From NCBI GenBank assembly GCA_052034115.1, contig JBPOIZ010000016.1:1-64000 (forward strand): 64,000 nucleotides of DNA, in the 5' to 3' direction. The position numbers and the translations under genes were made by a program. Positions within the stretch are counted from its first letter, which is position 1. Every line of letters starts with the position of its first letter. Below the pieces are notes generated by a model. That model was not told where the DNA came from. It saw only the letters and a program-made list of their open reading frames with translations, and did not search any database. Source of the DNA: Lutibacillus sp052034115. Its GTDB lineage: Bacteria > Actinomycetota > Actinomycetes > Actinomycetales > Dermatophilaceae. Below are positions 42,961-51,906 of the stretch, one piece after another.

Positions 42961-42980
42961 GAGCCCGTACCGTCGTTCTC

Positions 42981-44051
42981 GTGCCATCGAACAGCCCCGC
43001 GGAGGCGGCCGCCCGGGCCGCAGCCCTGGTCGACGCCGGCCGAGCCGAAGCGGCCATGGGCCTGCTCGCGCCGCTGCTGGCCCAGCACCCCGACGCCATC
43101 GAACTTCATCTGGCCGCGGCCTCGGCGCTGCTGCGCCAGCCCGGTATGGCGAAGCAGGCGCTGGCCCATGCCGAGACTGCCTGCCGGCTCGAGCCGGACA
43201 ATCCAACCGGCTGGTTCTCGTCCGCGCTGGCGCATCTGCGTCTGGGCGACCAGCGCCGTGCCGCCCAGGTCGGCCAGCGGGCCGTCGAGCTCGCGCCGAC
43301 CCACTGGGCGAGCCACTACCTGCTCGCGCACACCCTTCTCGGCGATCGGTTCAGCCATCACCGTGCCGTTGAGGCAGCGGGCCGGGCGCGCGCGGCCGCC
43401 CCGAACGAGCCGGATGCCTACGTCGTGTCGGCGCTGGTCCACCTCCACAGTGGTGCTCGCCCGGATGCCGAGGATCGGCGGCTCGCGGCCATGTACCTCG
43501 CGGAGGCGTTGCGCCTTGACCCGGCCAACGTCGAGGCGCGCAGCGGGCTGGGCGAGCTCGAACTCGCCCGCCGGAACCCGCTGGGCGCGGCCGGTATCTT
43601 CCGGCGCAGCCTTCGGCAGGAGCCCACCGAACGGTCGCATGTCGGCGACGTCACCCGCGCCGTGATCAGCGTTGCCCTGACGGCGCACCTCGCCTTGTGG
43701 TTCAGCGGCGCCTTGCTGCGCCTTTCGCTGCGGCGGGCGGAGCTCGGCCGTCCCTCGAGCGCCATACTCATCGGGCTCGCCGTGGCAGGCCTGATGTCGT
43801 GGACGCTCGGTCGGGTTCGGCGGGCGCTTGGCGAGCGATCCTGGGCCCTGGTGCGACGTGCGGCGGTGGTCGACCCCTTCGGGGTCGTCTTCGTCCTGAT
43901 CCTCCCGATCGTGGCCACCTGTTTCGTCGTCGCTGCGCTCGTCTCTGCTCCACTGTCCTTGACGATGAGCAGTGCTGGTTTCATCGTGCTGCTCGTGGGG
44001 GTTGCAGCGGGCTTCGGTCGGGTCGTGCACCAGCATTGGCCGCGGGGGTGA
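42981..44051 (+). CDS. TPR-repeat membrane protein (first of pair)
   Basis: 356 residues from GTG 42981. Residues about 1-210 are tetratricopeptide-type helical repeats (AGRAEAAMGLLAPLLAQHP, LGDQRRAAQVGQRAVELAP and similar). About 225-356 hold four transmembrane helices: two form a hairpin around 225-275, two more near the C-terminus. A soluble TPR platform tethered to the membrane suggests protein docking. It is 4 nt from a close paralogue, and both lead into a TPR-AAA ATPase. Confidence 0.8.
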   Translation: MPSNSPAEAAARAAALVDAGRAEAAMGLLAPLLAQHPDAIELHLAAASALLRQPGMAKQALAHAETACRLEPDNPTGWFSSALAHLRLGDQRRAAQVGQRAVELAPTHWASHYLLAHTLLGDRFSHHRAVEAAGRARAAAPNEPDAYVVSALVHLHSGARPDAEDRRLAAMYLAEALRLDPANVEARSGLGELELARRNPLGAAGIFRRSLRQEPTERSHVGDVTRAVISVALTAHLALWFSGALLRLSLRRAELGRPSSAILIGLAVAGLMSWTLGRVRRALGERSWALVRRAAVVDPFGVVFVLILPIVATCFVVAALVSAPLSLTMSSAGFIVLLVGVAAGFGRVVHQHWPRG

Positions 44052-44055
44052 CCGC

Positions 44056-45183
44056 GTGAATCCCGACGAGATCTCTGGCGCCGTGGCGCGGGCGAGCGCT
44101 CTGGAACAGTCCGGACGGCCAGCGGAAGCCGTCGCGCTGTTGGCACCGGCCCTGGCCCGGTCTCCGGACGACGCTCGGCTGCACCTGGCCATGGCGTCGA
44201 GCCTGCTCGACCTGCCGGGACGGTACCGCGAGGGGTTGCGTCACGCGCAGCGGGCCGGCCAACTGGACCCGGACGACCCCAACGTCTGGCGGATGGCGGC
44301 GTTGGCCCACCTGCGGCTGGTGGACCGGAAGCAGGCCCGCGCCGCCGCGACCCGGGCCATCGAGCTCGACCCACAGTCCTGGCATGGGCACTACCTGCTC
44401 GCCCACGCCCACCTCGGAGAGCGCAAGCACCACGCTGCGGCCGTGGCAGCGGCCAGGCGCGCCAGAGAGTTGGCGCCGGGGGAGCCGGAGGTCTACATCG
44501 TCTCGGCCAGGGTCATGGTGGCGGGACGCCGCAAGGTCAGCCCGCAGGAGCTTGCGGTCGCGGAACGCTTCCTTCGGGAGGCGCTCCGGGTCGACCCGTT
44601 GAACCTCGTGGCGCAGCGTGAGCTCGCCAGCCTCGACGTGGCCCGCAAGAACCACGTCGAGGCCGTCGACGGGCTGCTGACGGTGCTGCGTTCGAGCCCA
44701 CTGGACCAGGCCACTGTGGAGGGGTTGTCCGACGCCCTGGTCGCCCTGGTGATGAGGGCTCACCTCGTGCTGTGGGCGTCGACCTTCGTCCTTCGTCTTC
44801 TCACCCGCCATCCGGGAGCGTTCGAACGGGTGCTCGGCTTCCTGGCCAGCGCCGCCCTCGCGGCGTATGTCGGCCGAACCCTGTGGCAGCTGCGCCGGAC
44901 CTTGGGGTCCCAGTCGACTGCGGTGTGGCGTCGGTTCCGGCATGCGGACCCCTTCGGCATGGCCTGGTCGCTGTCCCTCGTCCCGGTGACCCTGTCGCTG
45001 CTCCTGGCCTGGTTCCTGCCGGTGCCCGGCCCGCAGGTGGCCGTGGGAGGTGCCGTGGTGTGTCTGGCGATCGGTGCGCTCTTCTCCTGGCTGCGTGGAT
45101 GGCGCGCCCGCCGTTGGCTGCGACGCCGGGCACCAGGGCCGGGCCGATCCCCCCGGCTACGCTGGCGCCGTGACAAACGCTGA
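44056..45183 (+). CDS. TPR-repeat membrane protein (second of pair)
   Basis: 375 residues from GTG 44056. It is built like its upstream neighbour: N-terminal TPR array (AEAVALLAPALARSPDDARLHLAMA, RKQARAAATRAIELDPQSW), then a hydrophobic C-terminal part with about four membrane segments and a basic end (RRAPGPGRSPRLRWRRDKR). Clear tandem duplication with the gene before it. Its 3' end overlaps the AAA ATPase start by 14 nt. Confidence 0.8.
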   Translation: MNPDEISGAVARASALEQSGRPAEAVALLAPALARSPDDARLHLAMASSLLDLPGRYREGLRHAQRAGQLDPDDPNVWRMAALAHLRLVDRKQARAAATRAIELDPQSWHGHYLLAHAHLGERKHHAAAVAAARRARELAPGEPEVYIVSARVMVAGRRKVSPQELAVAERFLREALRVDPLNLVAQRELASLDVARKNHVEAVDGLLTVLRSSPLDQATVEGLSDALVALVMRAHLVLWASTFVLRLLTRHPGAFERVLGFLASAALAAYVGRTLWQLRRTLGSQSTAVWRRFRHADPFGMAWSLSLVPVTLSLLLAWFLPVPGPQVAVGGAVVCLAIGALFSWLRGWRARRWLRRRAPGPGRSPRLRWRRDKR

Positions 45184-46456
45184 CCTCGGCGCGGGAGCCG
45201 ACGACCCGCTCATCGGCTCGCTGACCTCCGCCGTGGAGGCTGCCCCGACTGACGTCGCGCTGCGTCTGCACCTGGCTGAGTTGCTCATCGACCGCGGCCG
45301 AGGCGACATCGCCGTGAGGCACTGTGCGGTGGCCCTGCAGCAGGATCCGGCGAGCGCTCGGTCCCGAGAACTCATGCAGCGGGCCCTGGGCCTACCTGCG
45401 TCAGCGGCCCGGCCACCGGCGCCAGCGCCGGCGCCGCCGAATCCCCCGGCCGCGGAGGGCGCCCCACCGGCGTCGGGCGACCCCGGCTTCGACTGGACCC
45501 AGGCCGAGTCCGAGGTGGGCGACGTCGTCGCGCCGATGTTCGTCGACGAGGAGGGGGCGCCACCGCCCGACGTCGGTGCCTGGGATCTCGAGCGGTCGAC
45601 AGTCCGGCTGGACGACGTCGGAGGGATGCAAGCGGTCAAGGACCGCCTGCAGGCGGCCTTTCTGGCGCCGATGCGCAACCCCGAGCTGCGCAGGCTCTAC
45701 GGGAAGAGCCTGCGAGGCGGGCTGCTCCTCTATGGCCCGCCCGGCTGCGGCAAGACGTTCATCGCGCGCGCCGTCGCAGGCGAGCTCGGGGCGAAGTTCA
45801 TCGTCGTCGGGCTCGCCGACATCCTGGACATGTGGATCGGCAACAGCGAGCGCAACATCCACGAGCTGTTCCAGTTCGCCCGGCGGGAGGCACCCGTCGT
45901 CCTGTTCCTCGACGAGATCGACGCCCTCGGCCAGAAGCGCAGCGCGACGCGCAACTCGGCGATGCGCTCGACGGTCAACCAGCTCCTGACCGAGCTCGAC
46001 GGGGTCGAGGGCGGCAACGAAGGGGTCTTCGTCCTCGCGGCGACGAACCAGCCGTGGGACGTCGACCCGGCGATGCGTCGTCCGGGCCGCCTCGACCGCA
46101 CCCTGCTCGTCCTGCCCCCAGACCAGGAGGCCCGCGAAGCGATCCTGCGCTACCACCTCAAGGAACGTCCCATCGAGGGCATCGACGTCGCCGCCCTGGC
46201 CAAGCGCACCGAGGGCTACTCCGGGGCGGACCTTGCCCACGTGTGTGACACCGCGGCCGAGCGCGCCCTCCTCGACGGAGTGCGCACGGGCAACATCCGG
46301 ATGATCGGTATGGCGGACCTCACCGCAGCGCTGAAGGAGGTCAAGCCGTCGATCGGCCCCTGGCTGGAGACCGCCCGCAACGTCGTCGAGTTCGGTGCCG
46401 ACGATGTCATGTACACCGAGTTGCGCGAGTATCTCAAGACCCGCCGCCGGTGGTAG
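45170..46456 (+). CDS. TPR-AAA ATPase (EccA-like role suggested)
   Basis: 428 residues from GTG 45170. One or two TPR-like units (about 15-75), a Pro/Ala-rich linker, then a classic AAA domain: Walker A GPPGCGKTF, Walker B VVLFLDEIDALG, second region of homology PAMRRPGRLDR and sensor 1 ATNQPWD. The AAA module resembles FtsH/p97-type ATPases, not the CbxX-type domain of EccA, yet the TPR-plus-AAA design is the same as EccA. It completes a three-gene module with two TPR membrane proteins, next to the ESX locus, which lacks an eccA in this window. Confidence 0.85.
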   Translation: MTNADLGAGADDPLIGSLTSAVEAAPTDVALRLHLAELLIDRGRGDIAVRHCAVALQQDPASARSRELMQRALGLPASAARPPAPAPAPPNPPAAEGAPPASGDPGFDWTQAESEVGDVVAPMFVDEEGAPPPDVGAWDLERSTVRLDDVGGMQAVKDRLQAAFLAPMRNPELRRLYGKSLRGGLLLYGPPGCGKTFIARAVAGELGAKFIVVGLADILDMWIGNSERNIHELFQFARREAPVVLFLDEIDALGQKRSATRNSAMRSTVNQLLTELDGVEGGNEGVFVLAATNQPWDVDPAMRRPGRLDRTLLVLPPDQEAREAILRYHLKERPIEGIDVAALAKRTEGYSGADLAHVCDTAAERALLDGVRTGNIRMIGMADLTAALKEVKPSIGPWLETARNVVEFGADDVMYTELREYLKTRRRW

Positions 46457-46480
46457 CGAGCAGCCTCAGGCGCTGCTCGC
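46456..46480. terminator. Bidirectional terminator shared by the AAA ATPase and EamA genes
   Basis: GCGAGCAG (46456-46463) pairs perfectly with CTGCTCGC (46473-46480) around a 9-nt loop. It starts at the last base of the AAA stop codon, and the loop contains the stop codon of the convergent EamA gene. Confidence 0.6.
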
Positions 46481-47401
46481 CGCGCTGACGTCGCGTGCCT
46501 GGGGTGTGGCGGACCCGTCATCGCCGAGTTGGCTGAGCACGATCCCGCCCATCATCAAGGCGGCTCCGGCATAGCCACGGGCGCCGAGGTCTTCGCCGAG
46601 CAGCAGCCAGCCACCCAGGGCGCCGAAGACCGCCTCGGTCGACATGATCAGGGCCGCGGTGGAGGGGTGCGCGTGCCGTTGCGCGACCACCTGGAGGGTG
46701 TAGGCCACACCGACCGAGAGCAGGCCGCCATACAGGATGGGTACGAGGGCCGCGGACATCCCGGAGAACGGGGCGGGGTCGGTCGCCACGGCCGTCACCA
46801 GCGACAGGACCGAACAGGTCGCGAACTGCACCATGGCGATCCGGAGCGGGTCGTGTCGCTCCACGACGTGGTTGATGACGAGGATGTGCGTGGCCCAGCA
46901 GAATGCGCCGGCGAGCACCAGTGCGTCGCCGGCCGCCATGGTCAGGCTCTCGGTGACCGTGAGCAGATAGAGCCCGGCGGCGGCGAACAGGACCCCCGCC
47001 CAGGTCAGGACGGTCGTCCGGTGGCCGAGAGCCATGCCGAGCAGCGGGACCAGGACGATGTACAGGCCGGTGACGAAACCGGCCTTGCCAGCCGTCGTCG
47101 TGGACAAGCCCGCCTGCTGGAAGGTGGCGCCGGCGAACAGGACCAGGCCGCAGACTGCGCCGGCTCGAGCGGTCTGCACCCAGCCCGGCGCCGCGGTATC
47201 GCCGCCGGCACCCGGACCGCCCCTGGCTGCGAGCCGTCGGCCACTGAGCACGAGCGGCAGCAGTGAGGCAGCCCCGAGCGCGAACCGCACGCCGTTGAAG
47301 GTGAATGCCCCCACGTGCTGGGCGCCGACGCGTTGGGCGACGAAGGCGAAGCCCCAGATGGCGGCGGTGACCACGAGGAGCAGGTTGGCTCGGCTCCGCA
47401 T
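46466..47401 (-). CDS. EamA/DMT-family transporter
   Basis: 311 residues from ATG 47401, ten predicted transmembrane helices in two five-helix repeats, with the family AAIWGFAFV motif at the start and PSTAALIMSTEAVFGALGG in the second repeat. Members export amino acids, metabolites or drugs; substrate cannot be assigned. Converges with the AAA ATPase gene. The unusual upstream extension to 47506 is basic and low quality, so it was not used. Confidence 0.9.
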   Translation of the reverse strand: MRSRANLLLVVTAAIWGFAFVAQRVGAQHVGAFTFNGVRFALGAASLLPLVLSGRRLAARGGPGAGGDTAAPGWVQTARAGAVCGLVLFAGATFQQAGLSTTTAGKAGFVTGLYIVLVPLLGMALGHRTTVLTWAGVLFAAAGLYLLTVTESLTMAAGDALVLAGAFCWATHILVINHVVERHDPLRIAMVQFATCSVLSLVTAVATDPAPFSGMSAALVPILYGGLLSVGVAYTLQVVAQRHAHPSTAALIMSTEAVFGALGGWLLLGEDLGARGYAGAALMMGGIVLSQLGDDGSATPQARDVSAASSA

Positions 47402-47537
47402 CAGCGCGAGTCCGCGACGAGCACGTCGACCGGTGCGACGTCGAGGATCACTCGATGCGCCTCGGGCCCGTTCTACCACCCGCAGATCTACGCACAGCCT
47501 CGGCACACCTCATGCGCCCATCGTGGCGCACCGAGAG

Positions 47538-47954
47538 TCAGGACTGCGACGCAGCGTTGGCGATGTTGAACATCCAACGCACCCCGAACCGATCGACGAT
47601 CGCGCCGTAGTCGTCCCCCCACATCTGGGTGGACAGCTCGGTTTCGACGGTGCCGCCCTCCGACAGACCGGTGAAGTAGCGGGTCAGCGCCTCGCGGTCG
47701 TCGCCGGTCAGGGCGACCGTGCCGTTGTCCATCGGGGCCATCCCGGGCGGGAGGTCTGAGCCCATCACGGTCAGACCGGCCTCGGTGTCCAGCTGTGAGT
47801 GCATGACCAGGTCGCCGAGCCCCGGGTCGTTCATGCCGAACTCCCCGAAGGTGGAGATCGCCAACTCCCCGCCGAGGACGCTGTGGTAGAAGGTCATCGC
47901 GTCCCGGCCGACGCCGTCGCGGAATGACAGGTAGGGGTTCAAACGGATAGCCAT
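47538..47954 (-). CDS. Glyoxalase-fold (PhnB-like / DUF899-type VOC) protein
   Basis: 138 residues from ATG 47954. Starts with LNPYLSFRDGVGRDAMTFYHSVLGG, the VOC opening motif, and ends with DRFGVRWMFNIA, the closing strand typical of PhnB-like 3-demethylubiquinone-9 3-methyltransferase-type annotations (the name is historical). VOC proteins bind metals or small molecules; no specific reaction can be given. Stand-alone gene divergent from the MMPL operon. Confidence 0.85.
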   Translation of the reverse strand: MAIRLNPYLSFRDGVGRDAMTFYHSVLGGELAISTFGEFGMNDPGLGDLVMHSQLDTEAGLTVMGSDLPPGMAPMDNGTVALTGDDREALTRYFTGLSEGGTVETELSTQMWGDDYGAIVDRFGVRWMFNIANAASQS

Positions 47955-48029
47955 GACGGCTCCCTTCGTTGGGTGAGGTCACCCTAACCGCCTGCCCTGA
48001 CAGGGTGGTGGCGGGTGAAGAACGCGACG

Positions 48030-48062
48030 TTGCCGGATGAGCAAAATTGCCTAATGAGCAAA
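48030..48062 (+). promoter_or_regulatory. Tandem operator in front of the MMPL-TetR operon
   Basis: Two 16-bp direct repeats TTGCCNNATGAGCAAA (48030-48045 and 48047-48062) with a 17-bp period. Each copy has outer TTGC...GCAA dyad ends. A TATGGT -10-like box follows at 48070. The position, 65 bp before the MMPL start, fits binding by the TetR protein encoded at the operon end. Confidence 0.6.
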
Positions 48063-48126
48063 GTGGCGCTATGGTGTCGTCCGCGGCGCCGAACCGGCGC
48101 CGCTCTCGCGCGCCGAAGGAGTCCCC

Positions 48127-50856
48127 GTGTCACGTCACCTCTACCGCTGGGGCCGGTATGCCGCTACGCACGCGGGGCGGGTGCTCCTCGTCTGGGTGCT
48201 GGCCCTGGTGGCCGTCGGCGCCCTCCTGGTGACTCAACCCAAGGTCATCGCGACCGGCTTCCGACTCGGTGACACGCCCTCGCAGCAGGTCCTCGACGAG
48301 ATCAAGGCTGCCCTGCCGGAGGCCGGCGGGGCCAGCGGGATGCTGGCCTTCTCGACATCCGATCGGGTGCGGGTCGACTCCACCCCGCGGGCCGATGCCA
48401 TCGCCGCGTCGCTCCAGGCCGCCGTCGAGACCGGCTACGTCGTCGACACCCAGGGCGCGCTCGCCGACCAGAACGCGGAGATCCGCGAGCGAGTCCGCCC
48501 GGTCGTCATCGAGAAGGTGGCGGCCACGTATGCCGAGCAGTTGCCGCAGTTCGCGGCGCTGCTGGAGTCGCAGGCGAGCGGGCTGCGCCTCGAGGCCGCC
48601 TCCGGCGTCAGCGCTGCGTCGGCCGCCGACCTCGAGGCCCTCGCCGACGAGGCAGGCCGAGCCGCGGCGACCGCAACCGCCCTGGTCGGCAAGGCCCCGG
48701 GCACCGTCCTCGAGGGCACGTCCGCCCTTCTCGAGCAGTTGACCGCGCTCTCCGCCCGCGGCAGATCCATCGGTGCCGCCACGTCGATCGGCATACCCGA
48801 TGATGCCGGACCGATCGTCGACCCCCAGGACGCCGTCGAGCAGGGGCTCGACCAAGGGGTGGCGCAGGCGAGGGCACGACTCGACGCTCTCCTCATCGGC
48901 CCCGACGACCGGGGCCGGCCGCTGAAGACCACCGACGGGATCAATCCGTGGGTCATGGTGTCCGACGACGGCCGCGTCGCCGTCGCCTCGGTGCAGTTGA
49001 CCGGCCAGCTGGCCGATCTGCCGGCCGACGCGGTCGAGAAGGTCATGGCCGCGGTTCGTGGGCCGGCCGGCGAGGCCGGCCTGACCGTCACGCCCAGCTC
49101 GTCCTTGGAGCCGACCAAGGCCCCTGTCGGCGGTCATGAGGGCATCGGATTGGTGGTGGCGGCACTCGTGCTGGTCCTCACCCTCGGCTCGCTGCTCGTC
49201 GCGGGCTTGCCCCTGCTCACCGCGCTGGTCGGAGTGGCCATCGGCGTCGGGGGCGCGTTCTCGTTGTCGGCCCACTTCGAGATGACGACCTCGACGCCGG
49301 CCCTGGCGCTAATGCTCGGTCTGGCGGTCGGGATCGACTACGCCCTGTTCATCGTCCACAAACAACGGGCCTTGCGCACCCATCTGGGCCTGTCGCCGGT
49401 CGAGGCCACCGCCCGTGCGGTGGCGACCGCGGGGACGGCGGTCTTCTTTGCCGGGACCACCGTGGTCATCGCCTTGCTCGGTCTGCTCGTGCTGCAGATC
49501 GGCTTCGTCACCACCATGGCCCTGGCGGCGGCGACCACGGTCGCGCTTGCCGTCACCATCGCGCTGACCGCGCTGCCGGCCCTGCTCGGCCTGCTCGGCG
49601 AGCGGGGTCGCGGCGCCCGCACCTCGGCGGCTGCCGCACACCGTGATGAGGACGACGACCCGTCCCGCTTCGGCCGGCTCGCCCGACGGTGGATCACGGC
49701 GGTGACCCGCCGTCCGGTGCAGACGATCGCGTTGGTCATCGCCGCACTCGCGCTGCTCGCGCTCCCTGTTGCAGGTTTGCACCTCGGCATCCCCGGCGGC
49801 GAAACGGCGGCACCGGGATCGAACTCCCGGATCACGTATGACGCGCTGACCTCCACCCGAGGTGAGGGCGCCAACGCCCCGCTCATCGTCACGATGCGAC
49901 CGACATCCACCACCTCGGAGCCGAGTGTCGAGCAATTGGAGGGGTGGCAGCGGGAGTTGGGCACGGTCGACTCCGTGGGCAACGTCCAGCTCATGGGCGC
50001 CAGCCCGGACCACAGCCTGGTGCTCTTCTCGGTCACGCCGGAGCAGGGCCCGACCGACCCGACAACTGCCGCGCTCGTCGATCGGCTCCGGGGTGCCACC
50101 GTGAGCGGCGTCGAACGCATCGGTGTCACTGGGCTGACGGCGATCAACATCGACCTGTCCGAAGTGCTCGCGGCCGCCATACCGAAGTACCTCGTCCTGG
50201 TCGTCGGGCTCTCCCTGATCGTCCTGCTGCTCGTGTTCCGGTCGATCCTCGTCCCGCTGGTCGCCACCGCCGGCTTCCTCCTGGCGCTGGCTGCCGCGAT
50301 GGGCCTGCTCACCCTGGCGTTCGGCACGCCCGGCTTCACGTGGTTGGTCGGTCTCGACCGGGCCGGGCCGATCCTCAGCTTCCTGCCGATCATGGCCACC
50401 GGGGTGCTCTACGGCCTGGCGATGGACTACCAGGTCTTCCTCGGGAGCTCGATGCGTGAGGAACACGTCCATGGCGCCTCGGCCCGCGACGCCGTGCGGT
50501 CCGGCTTCCTGCACGCCGGGCGGGTCGTGGCCGCCGCTGCGGTCATCATGGTCTCGGTCTTCGGCGGCTTCGTCCTGAGCCAGGACACGATGATCCGCCA
50601 GTTCGGCTTCGTCCTGTCGGTCGGCATCCTTATCGACGCCTTCGTCATCCGGATGGTTCTGCTGCCGGCCGTGCTCCACCTCACCGGGGAACGGGCCTGG
50701 TGGCTGCCTCGCTGGCTCGATCGGTTGCTTCCCGATGTCGACATCGAGGGCAAGGCCGTGCTCGCCGAGATCGGCCTGCGCAGGGGCTCCGACTCCGAGG
50801 CTGGCCAGACAGGTACGCCGGTCGCGGTGGGAGCGCCGACCGCCGGGGACTCGTGA
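48127..50856 (+). CDS. MMPL/RND-family transporter (YdfJ-like)
   Basis: 909 residues from GTG 48127. Twelve transmembrane segments in the MMPL order: one near residue 20, a long extracytoplasmic loop (about 40-340), a bundle of five helices (about 340-500), a second loop (about 545-680), and the second bundle to about 865. Conserved motifs GIDYALFIVHK (TM4) and GLAMDYQVFLGSSMREE carry the proton-relay Asp-Tyr pairs. Exports lipids, drugs or cell-wall precursors in actinobacteria. Its stop overlaps the tetR start (TGATG), and two repeats that look like operators lie upstream. Confidence 0.92.
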   Translation: MSRHLYRWGRYAATHAGRVLLVWVLALVAVGALLVTQPKVIATGFRLGDTPSQQVLDEIKAALPEAGGASGMLAFSTSDRVRVDSTPRADAIAASLQAAVETGYVVDTQGALADQNAEIRERVRPVVIEKVAATYAEQLPQFAALLESQASGLRLEAASGVSAASAADLEALADEAGRAAATATALVGKAPGTVLEGTSALLEQLTALSARGRSIGAATSIGIPDDAGPIVDPQDAVEQGLDQGVAQARARLDALLIGPDDRGRPLKTTDGINPWVMVSDDGRVAVASVQLTGQLADLPADAVEKVMAAVRGPAGEAGLTVTPSSSLEPTKAPVGGHEGIGLVVAALVLVLTLGSLLVAGLPLLTALVGVAIGVGGAFSLSAHFEMTTSTPALALMLGLAVGIDYALFIVHKQRALRTHLGLSPVEATARAVATAGTAVFFAGTTVVIALLGLLVLQIGFVTTMALAAATTVALAVTIALTALPALLGLLGERGRGARTSAAAAHRDEDDDPSRFGRLARRWITAVTRRPVQTIALVIAALALLALPVAGLHLGIPGGETAAPGSNSRITYDALTSTRGEGANAPLIVTMRPTSTTSEPSVEQLEGWQRELGTVDSVGNVQLMGASPDHSLVLFSVTPEQGPTDPTTAALVDRLRGATVSGVERIGVTGLTAINIDLSEVLAAAIPKYLVLVVGLSLIVLLLVFRSILVPLVATAGFLLALAAAMGLLTLAFGTPGFTWLVGLDRAGPILSFLPIMATGVLYGLAMDYQVFLGSSMREEHVHGASARDAVRSGFLHAGRVVAAAAVIMVSVFGGFVLSQDTMIRQFGFVLSVGILIDAFVIRMVLLPAVLHLTGERAWWLPRWLDRLLPDVDIEGKAVLAEIGLRRGSDSEAGQTGTPVAVGAPTAGDS

Positions 50857-51518
50857 TGTCCGGCCTTGCCGGTATGCCCGGTGCAGCCGGCATACCCGAC
50901 CCAGCCGGTCTGCCCGGCCCGGCCACGCCGGCTCCGGGGCTGCGGGAGTCCAAGCGCCTCGAGCTCGAGCGCGAGTTGGCCCGCATCGCCCTACGGCTGG
51001 TCGCCGAGCGCGGGCTGGCATCGGTCACCGTGGACGACATCGTCCGCGAGGCGCGGGTCTCCCGGCGGACCTTCTCCAACTACTACCCCTGCAAGGAGGC
51101 CGCCGTCGCCGCCGTCATCGGGCATCTCGGGCAGGCCGCCCTCGACACCTGGACCCCGTTAGCTGCGGCCACGACGCCGCTGACGGCGGTCCGGGATCTG
51201 GTCGCCCATCAGGTGGAGTCGGGCACGGTGCGGACCCTCGCTCAGGTCGTCGCCCTGGCGCGGGAGCACCCCACCTTGGTCCCGTTCGTCCGGGAGGCCC
51301 AGTGGAGCACATGGCAGCAGGCTGGTGAGCGGGTGCTGGCCTGGCTGCCGGCGCCCCGCGAGGTCGAGCGGCGCCGCGTCCAGGTGGCCATGGGCGCCGT
51401 CTTTGCCGCGTTGTCCGCGTTCCTCGGCGGCGTAGGGCCCACATCGAACGCCACGTCGATCGCAGCCCGGCGCCTGCTCGATGCGGTGCTGGACGACCTG
51501 GAGCAGGGGCTCGGCTGA
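50856..51518 (+). CDS. TetR-family transcriptional regulator
   Basis: 220 residues, 1-nt overlap (TGATG) with the MMPL gene. The N-terminus is a Pro/Gly-rich extension of about 30 residues, then the TetR HTH (ASVTVDDIVREARVSRRTFSNYYPCKEA) in two halves of normal spacing, then a helical ligand-binding domain. Co-transcription with the exporter and the tandem repeat upstream suggest autorepression relieved by an exporter substrate. The Met at the start of LRESKR would shorten the extension, but the TGATG coupling favours the first ATG. Confidence 0.88.
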   Translation: MSGLAGMPGAAGIPDPAGLPGPATPAPGLRESKRLELERELARIALRLVAERGLASVTVDDIVREARVSRRTFSNYYPCKEAAVAAVIGHLGQAALDTWTPLAAATTPLTAVRDLVAHQVESGTVRTLAQVVALAREHPTLVPFVREAQWSTWQQAGERVLAWLPAPREVERRRVQVAMGAVFAALSAFLGGVGPTSNATSIAARRLLDAVLDDLEQGLG

Positions 51519-51531
51519 CCTCGGTGGCGGT

Positions 51532-51906
51532 CTAGAAGAGCCCGCTGCCAGCCCACAGCCCGACGGCGCAGGCCGCATACCCGACGATGACATTCGACGC
51601 GATGTTGCGCGCCGCGAGCGCCCACGATCCGTCCTCGACCAGCCGCAGTGTCTCGTAGGCGAACGTCGAGAAGGTCGTCAGGGCCCCGCAGACCCCGGTC
51701 CCGACGAGGCTGAGCAGCCACGTCGGGCCGCCCCGGGCGGCAACCCCACCGACGAGCAGTCCGAGCACGAACGAGCCGACGATGTTGACGGTCAGCGTGC
51801 CCCAGGGGAAGACGACGTCCCGGCGGCCCGTGACGGTCACGTCGATGAGGTAGCGCAGCGGAGCACCGATCGCCCCGCCCAACGCGACGAGCAGGACGGT
51901 CGTCAT
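51532..51906 (-). CDS. crcB: Fluoride channel CrcB/Fluc (second subunit)
   Basis: 124 residues, four transmembrane helices. Family motifs are GGAIGAPLRYL, NIVGSFVLG and TFSTFAYET. The start overlaps DUF190 by 4 nt (ATGA). With the first crcB two genes upstream it probably forms a heterodimeric Fluc-type fluoride channel, the usual arrangement when two short crcB genes are paired. Confidence 0.92.
   Translation of the reverse strand: MTTVLLVALGGAIGAPLRYLIDVTVTGRRDVVFPWGTLTVNIVGSFVLGLLVGGVAARGGPTWLLSLVGTGVCGALTTFSTFAYETLRLVEDGSWALAARNIASNVIVGYAACAVGLWAGSGLF

Noticed and set aside
42495..42980. Extension of the first TPR gene upstream to 42495
   Set aside because: It would cover the 58-residue gene and two hairpins; the TPR repeats begin after GTG 42981.
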